Below are positions 46,736-55,348 of a DNA stretch of 55,348 nt, piece after piece. The position numbers were made by a program, and so were the translations under genes. This stretch comes from Salpingoeca rosetta (taxonomy: Eukaryota; Opisthokonta; Choanoflagellata; Craspedida; Salpingoecidae): assembly GCF_000188695.1 (NCBI RefSeq), contig NW_004457740.1:2454003-2509350 (forward strand). Reading direction: 5' to 3'. Each line of letters opens with the position of its first letter. Within the stretch, counting starts at the first letter, position 1. The notes beneath the pieces are model-generated. The model made no database searches, had not been told where the DNA came from, and was given only the letters and a program-made list of their open reading frames with translations.

Positions 46736-48879
46736 TGCCTATCTGTCCGGCTGTCCCAGTCTGCTTGGCTTGCGTGGTTTCCCTCGTTTCTCACCCACCA
46801 TCCACCACATCGCAGCTGCTGGATCCGCTCTCGCGTTACGCCTCTCCAAAGCAGAAGCAGGTGCGGAACGCCTGCATGCATGTGTGGTGTGTGTACCTGT
46901 GTGTGTACCTGTGTATGTCTGTGTCTGTCTGTCTGTCTGTCTGTCTGTCTGCCTCTGTGGTGTGTGTATGTCTGTCTGTCTATCCCCGTGTTTGCTTGCC
47001 TATTTGCCTGTCTGTGAAAGCGCTCCCACTCCTACACGACTGCGCGCTTGATCTGCCCTCCCTCGCCCACTCACACTCTGCTACCCCCCCCACCCTTTCC
47101 AACAAACCCAAAACCTCCTCTTCATCCCACCACACCTGCCATCATCGCCAGAACCGCGAGCGACACCCCCGCCCAACAACAACAATCATGGACCTGATTG
47201 TGTACCGCCGGAAGTTTGGTCCGGGCGAAGACAGAAGGTGGGAGGAGGCAAGCACCGCACCAAAGCAGAATGTGATATCAGAGATGGATGTAACACAGAC
47301 ACTGGGCGAGGTTTGATGGAGGGAGACGAGGGTACAGCGTGTGACTGCGGGCTGTGATGTTCAAGCACCAAACACGCGACGTCTTCGCGCGCGCACACAC
47401 ACACGCACACACACACCACGCTCGCGGCTTTGCACGCCGTGTTGTGCGTCGTTTCCGTGTTGCGTGAAGCTGGCCAGTGTACTCACGCTTCGACTGCTGT
47501 GCGGGGGATGGTGTGCAGGCCATATCGGCAGATGGCACAGCGTCCACAGGTCATCTGCGCCTCGGCCAGCCTCACCACCAGGGTCAAGCGAGAGGTGCGT
47601 TTGCTTCGCTTGCCTTGCCTCTGCTTTGTCTTACCTTTGCGCTTGTCCTTGCCTATGCTTCGTTTTACTTTACCTGCGCCTTGGCCTGTGCCTTGTCTTC
47701 CTCGCTACACTCTGCGCTTCCTTGCCTTGTTTGATTGGTTGTGGTCATGTGCTGTTGTGCAGCTGCTCTCCCCCCCCCCCTACACCCCACTTCATTCCGT
47801 TTCCACTCATGCTCACCCATGCAACGCACCCCTCAACCCACCACGATTGCCGTCGCCAGCTTGTGCAGCGCGGGTGGTGTGCGCCCCAGTCCATCACTAC
47901 TGTGTCGTTGACAGATGGCCAAACGTTGCCCGACAATCTGCAGCATTTCGTCGTCAACGATGCCGTCTGTGCCAAGTTTGACATGCCATATATCGGTTCG
48001 TTGCATGCACGTCTTGTTCTGCACAATGCCCTTCTCGTTCCTTCTCCCTTCCCTTGACCCCTTCCTTCCATGTCCTTTGTTTTCTTATCTTCCTTGTCTT
48101 CATGCTCTGTTCTTCGCTTGCGCTCCTCGTCTTGCTTGGCTGCATCTTGCTTCCCGTCAAAAAGGGCACAGCTCACGCGCTTCCTCTCCCCTCCCGGGTC
48201 TCCGCCTGTGGTTTAACCTTTAACCGTTTCATCTTTGTGCACAGGTGCCGGCTCCACTGCATCCCAGGCGGACTGCCTGTTTGCGCAGCTGGAGTGGACA
48301 CTGTCCGCCCTGGCGCCAGCGACGGCGCTGGTGTTTGTGCCGACATCTGTCCCTGTCAAGGACACGACAAACCGCATTGCACAGTTCCGCGCCCGCACGC
48401 GCACCGCTGTCGACGCCATTGCCGTATACGAGCACGTGCATGCGGCCACCAGCCCTGCCGATGCCGCACAGCGCAGGGAGGACCTGCTTGCGCGGTTTGC
48501 ATCCGCGACGCCGGAGCGCCCTGTTGTGGGCGTGGCCAACATGGACGCGATTCGAGGACTGGACATCCCAAACGTCGAGCTGGCATGCATCGTGGGCACC
48601 CCCCGCACACACGTGGACTATCTGCACATTGCCGGGCGCGTTGGGCGCGGGAACAGGCAGGGCACGGTGGTGGTGTTTGCATATGACGAGCAGCAGCAGA
48701 AGCGCGTGGACCAGATGGCGCGCAAGCTGCGCATCTCCATTCCGCAACTCAGCCCGACCAACGGTGGCCCGGGCATTGCTGGCGGTGCAGGTGACGATGG
48801 TGCTGGTGCAGACACGAATCACGCGGCTGGCAGCAATTTGTCCTCACCACCAACCGACACCCCGACGCAGCGGCGATGA
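45474..48879 (+). CDS. DEAD-box RNA helicase, probably mitochondrial
   Basis: ATP-dependent RNA helicase. Eight exons: 45474-46107, 46358-46473, 46595-46657, 46816-46860, 47152-47237, 47519-47594, 47860-47995, 48245-48879. Phases close to 596 residues. The first ~50 residues are basic, Ser/Thr-rich and nearly acid-free (RLPERTSTFASRSYTTTNT), resembling a mitochondrial targeting peptide. Motifs: NIITPTDVQAKGW (Q region), AHTGTGKT (I), PTRELAVQV (Ia), ATPARFLE (Ib), VVLDEADKLLDP (II), ICASASL (III), ALVFVPTS (IV), VANMDAIRGLDIPN (V) and YLHIAGRVGRGNRQG (VI). Motif III has SAS for SAT, and motif VI has GRVGRG for the usual GRTGRA. The exon 1 donor was chosen (AAGG/GTATCG) because it keeps frame. 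The likely role is mitochondrial ribosome or RNA maturation, by analogy with DDX28-type enzymes; the exact family is unproven. Confidence 0.92.
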
Positions 48880-49386
48880 TGATTTCATGCGCTTGCGTGC
48901 GCTTGTTTGCACGTGTGCGTTTGTGTTGACATGGGCGGGTGTTTGCATGCATATGCATACATGCGGATTTAGATGGACCTAGGCCCCTTTCGATTGACGA
49001 GATGACGTTATGTAAATTACACCTCACTCAACACGAGTCAGGGTAACAAGCGACACATCACAACTTGACATGATTGCGTGCGGGCTTGCAAAGTACATAT
49101 TTTGTGTGTGTCTGTGTGTGTGTGTCTGTGTGTGTGTGTCTGTGTGTGTGTGTGTGTGTGTCTGTGTCTGTGTCTGTGTGTCTGTGTCTGTGTCTGTGTG
49201 TGGAAGTTAGCCCTGCTGGAGCGCGAACACACAATCATTGATGTATCGTAACAGATATGCACAAAAATACATACTTCCACCCCATCCTTTCTCGCTCCCG
49301 CATGTCGAGACCAAAGTGCAACGCCACCAACAGCTGTGCGAGCCAAGATCTCATGCAGAACAACGAGGTCGTGTTCTTGTTAAATG
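48880..49386. other. intergenic region between convergent genes
   Basis: About 500 bases between the stops of the helicase (+) and the membrane protein (-). It contains a TGTGTC-rich tract at 49103-49202. No gene or RNA structure was recognised. Confidence 0.6.
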
Positions 49387-53357
<3,971 letters not shown>

Positions 53358-53530
53358 GATGTGACAGGCGTGTCGGTGGGTGTGGGTGGCTGGAACAGCA
53401 CCTCGCTTTGCCTGCTGTGTTTGCCTTCTTGGGGCTTGCTTGCTTGCTTGCTTGCTTGTTGCTTGGTTTGTTTTTTCGAGGTTGAAGGCGTTGCTTTTCT
53501 GGCACGATTTCCACAACTTTTCTACAAACG
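53358..53530. promoter_or_regulatory. head-to-head intergenic region, membrane protein and lyase
   Basis: 173 bases separate the divergent start codons, consistent with a bidirectional promoter. The region includes a (CTTG)n stretch at 53436-53463. No specific element could be called. Confidence 0.55.
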
Positions 53531-55348
53531 ATGACCTCGAAACGGAAGCTGCTCAGGGTCAGTCAGTGGTGCTTGCTGGCTGGTGTTGTTTGTGTTTGAA
53601 TGTGCGTGTGCGAGCTGGGGTGTGTTTGTATGTTTGTGCTTGTGTGAGCTGCGCTCTCCCTCTCATGCTCGCGCTCCTCCTGCCTTCACTTTCTCCCTTT
53701 CTCTCTCATCACCTCCTTCTCTTCCCTCCCTCCCTGTGTGACTTTCTCACCCATTGCAGGGCGTTGCTCCCGCGCTCATCACGCCGTTCCTGCCTTCTGG
53801 CGAAGGCGTGGACACAGACGCTGTGAGGGCACTCGTCAAGGTCAGCAGCTCAGTGAACAAGTGCGCGAGAGGTACCCATACGCGATGACAGCAATCCGTG
53901 TGCACAGCGCTGCTCAGATGCCTCGCCTCCCCCAACTTCAAACTGCCTGCAACCTTGTGCGTGCTGTGCATTCCAGTTCCACCTTGATGCGGGCGTGCAT
54001 GGTTTCTATCTCTGCGGGTCAACTGGCGAGGGTCTACAATCCAGTGTTCAGGAACGCAAGGTGCTTTCCGCGTGAGTGGGCGCTGTTGGGAGTGATGGTT
54101 CCGCTTGTCTTGTTCATTTATTTCGACTGCTGTTCGCTCATACACACGTTGTATCTTCTCTTGCCTACCTTCCCGTCACCCCTGTTGACTTGTCTGACAC
54201 TGGCAGACAATGGTTGAGACAGTGATGGCGGCCATGGAAGAGTGTGGCAAGAAGGTATGAAACACGCAGATACAGCACGTGTGCTCACTTCTGCACCCAG
54301 TGCTTGTGCCTGCAATGCACCTGCTCACAGTGCAAGCACACTTGTTCTCACGTGTGTTTCTATTTCTGTGTCTGCGTCGGTGTCTGTGTGTCTGTGAGTG
54401 TCTCTCTCGCCCACTCACACACACACACATACACACACTCTCTCCCTCTCTGTCACACACTCACACACACTCACTCACACACTCAAACACAATGTAGATC
54501 CCAGTCATCGTCATGGTGGGCGCTGCAGATGTTGCGGACGCAATTGTGCTAGCCAAGCACGCACAGGACGTCGGGGCTGACGCCGTGTCTTCCGGTGCGC
54601 GTCTGCGTTCATAGTCTGAGTGTTGCATGGGGTGTGAATGTGTGTGAGCACATATTATGTCTGTACATACGTGGGTCCAATCGAGGTTTGAGATCTGAAG
54701 TGCTGGCGTTGCGGTGTGGGCGCTGGTCAGTGACTCCGCTGTTGTTCGCACGCGCGGAGCTAATGGCAACGATGCCTTGTGTGTCACCCTTTGCGCAGTG
54801 GTGCCTGTTGACAAACCCAACGATCTGGGCGCTGCTGTTGAGTACTGGACGCAGATTGGGCAGGCAACGTCCCTGCCGCTCTACGTGTACTGGATCGCCA
54901 AGACTGCTGACCGTACCGCCACTGCTGCTTCTGTGCGTTTGCCGTCAACCAGCCTACCTGCCAGTGCCCTGTGACACCATGAAGACACTTAGCAACAGGT
55001 GGACGCGGTGTGGCCTCTTCTCTCCTTTCATCCATCATCTCACGCGCCCATGTGTTCTGCGTGCACGTACACTCGCAGTTTCTCAAAGCAATGGCGGCTG
55101 TCCCAAACTTTGCTGGCATCAAGTTCACAGATACCAACTTTTTCATGTTTGAACAGCTGGTCACAAAGTCCCAAGGTGCGTCCGTGCTTGTGTGTGTATG
55201 TGCATGTGTATGTGTGTGTGTATGTGTGTGTGTATGTTTGTGTATCTGTGTGTGTTTGCGTTTGTGTTCATGAATGAGGAGGCTGTTTGTTGTACCTGAT
55301 TGCCCACTTCGGGCTGACTTGTCTGCTGTCGTGAACTCTCTTGCTTGC
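53531..55348 (+). CDS. NPL: N-acetylneuraminate lyase / DHDPS-family aldolase, 5' part
   Basis: Class I aldolase of the DapA/NanA superfamily, probably splitting sialic acid to N-acetylmannosamine and pyruvate in the cytosol; substrate specificity cannot be fixed from the visible part. Exons so far: 53531-53557, 53760-53840, 53977-54060, 54207-54254, 54498-54594, 54799-54932, 55079-55175, all in phase. After MTSKRKLLR comes VAPALITPFLPSGEGVDTDA. The substrate-carboxylate loop is CGSTGEGLQSSV. The barrel continues with IPVIVMVGAADVADAIVLAK, then YWTQIGQATSLPLYVYWIA (the Tyr that assists catalysis in this family falls here) and NFAGIKFTDTNFFMFEQL, whose Lys forms the Schiff base. The coding sequence continues past the window end; the last visible exon ends one base into a codon and the rest is intron with TG repeats. 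Confidence 0.92.

Overview
The window is nuclear DNA of an intron-rich eukaryote. Genes are split into many short exons with GT..AG introns. Almost every intron carries TG/CA microsatellite. The coding content includes a heterotrimeric kinesin-2 subunit, DNA polymerase zeta, a UVSSA-like protein, a sigma-1/ERG2-type protein and an N-acetylneuraminate lyase. This points to a flagellated holozoan, most likely a choanoflagellate of the Salpingoeca type. That assignment is inference from gene content and style, not a database match. No prokaryotic gene, CRISPR array, insertion sequence, rRNA or convincing tRNA was found. One 105-base run of N (32744-32848) is an assembly gap.

Layout, left to right. 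666-13320 (+) is a complete 25-exon REV3, the catalytic subunit of DNA polymerase zeta. 13811-14641 (+) is a small unrecognised four-exon gene model. 14904-18623 (-) is a UVSSA-like transcription-coupled repair factor. 18805-21754 (-) is a thioredoxin-fold protein with a monothiol CEPS site. 21904-23411 (+) is C1D/Rrp47, an exosome cofactor. 24138-27026 (-) is a cysteine-rich type I membrane protein. 27389-34132 (-) is the kinesin-2 motor KIF3B, whose P-loop exon falls in the gap. 34417-35359 (+) is a sigma-1 receptor / C-8 sterol isomerase. 36466-40126 (-) is a PARP. 41797-45020 (-) is an unrecognised gene. 45474-48879 (+) is a DEAD-box helicase, probably mitochondrial. 49387-53357 (-) is a multi-pass membrane protein. 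53531-end (+) is the 5' part of an N-acetylneuraminate lyase gene.

For REV3, the UVSSA-like gene, the thioredoxin-like gene, C1D, the cysteine-rich receptor, the helicase and the visible part of the lyase, I joined exons by splice sites and checked that reading phase is kept across every junction. KIF3B is in phase throughout except for one missing exon, whose length must be 2 modulo 3. Two membrane/unknown genes have one or two unresolved joins, as noted in their entries.

Four genes (polymerase zeta, UVSSA-like, C1D, PARP) have relatives in genome maintenance, but they are independent transcription units and nothing in the DNA shows co-regulation. Four or five gene pairs are head to head with 148-454 bases between start codons, suggesting shared promoters. 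I did not find a clear new molecular system. The most useful oddities are the lost kinesin P-loop exon with an AT-rich fragment at the gap edge, an ATGA-overlapping uORF before the helicase, splice donors embedded in GT microsatellites, and several unusual protein architectures.
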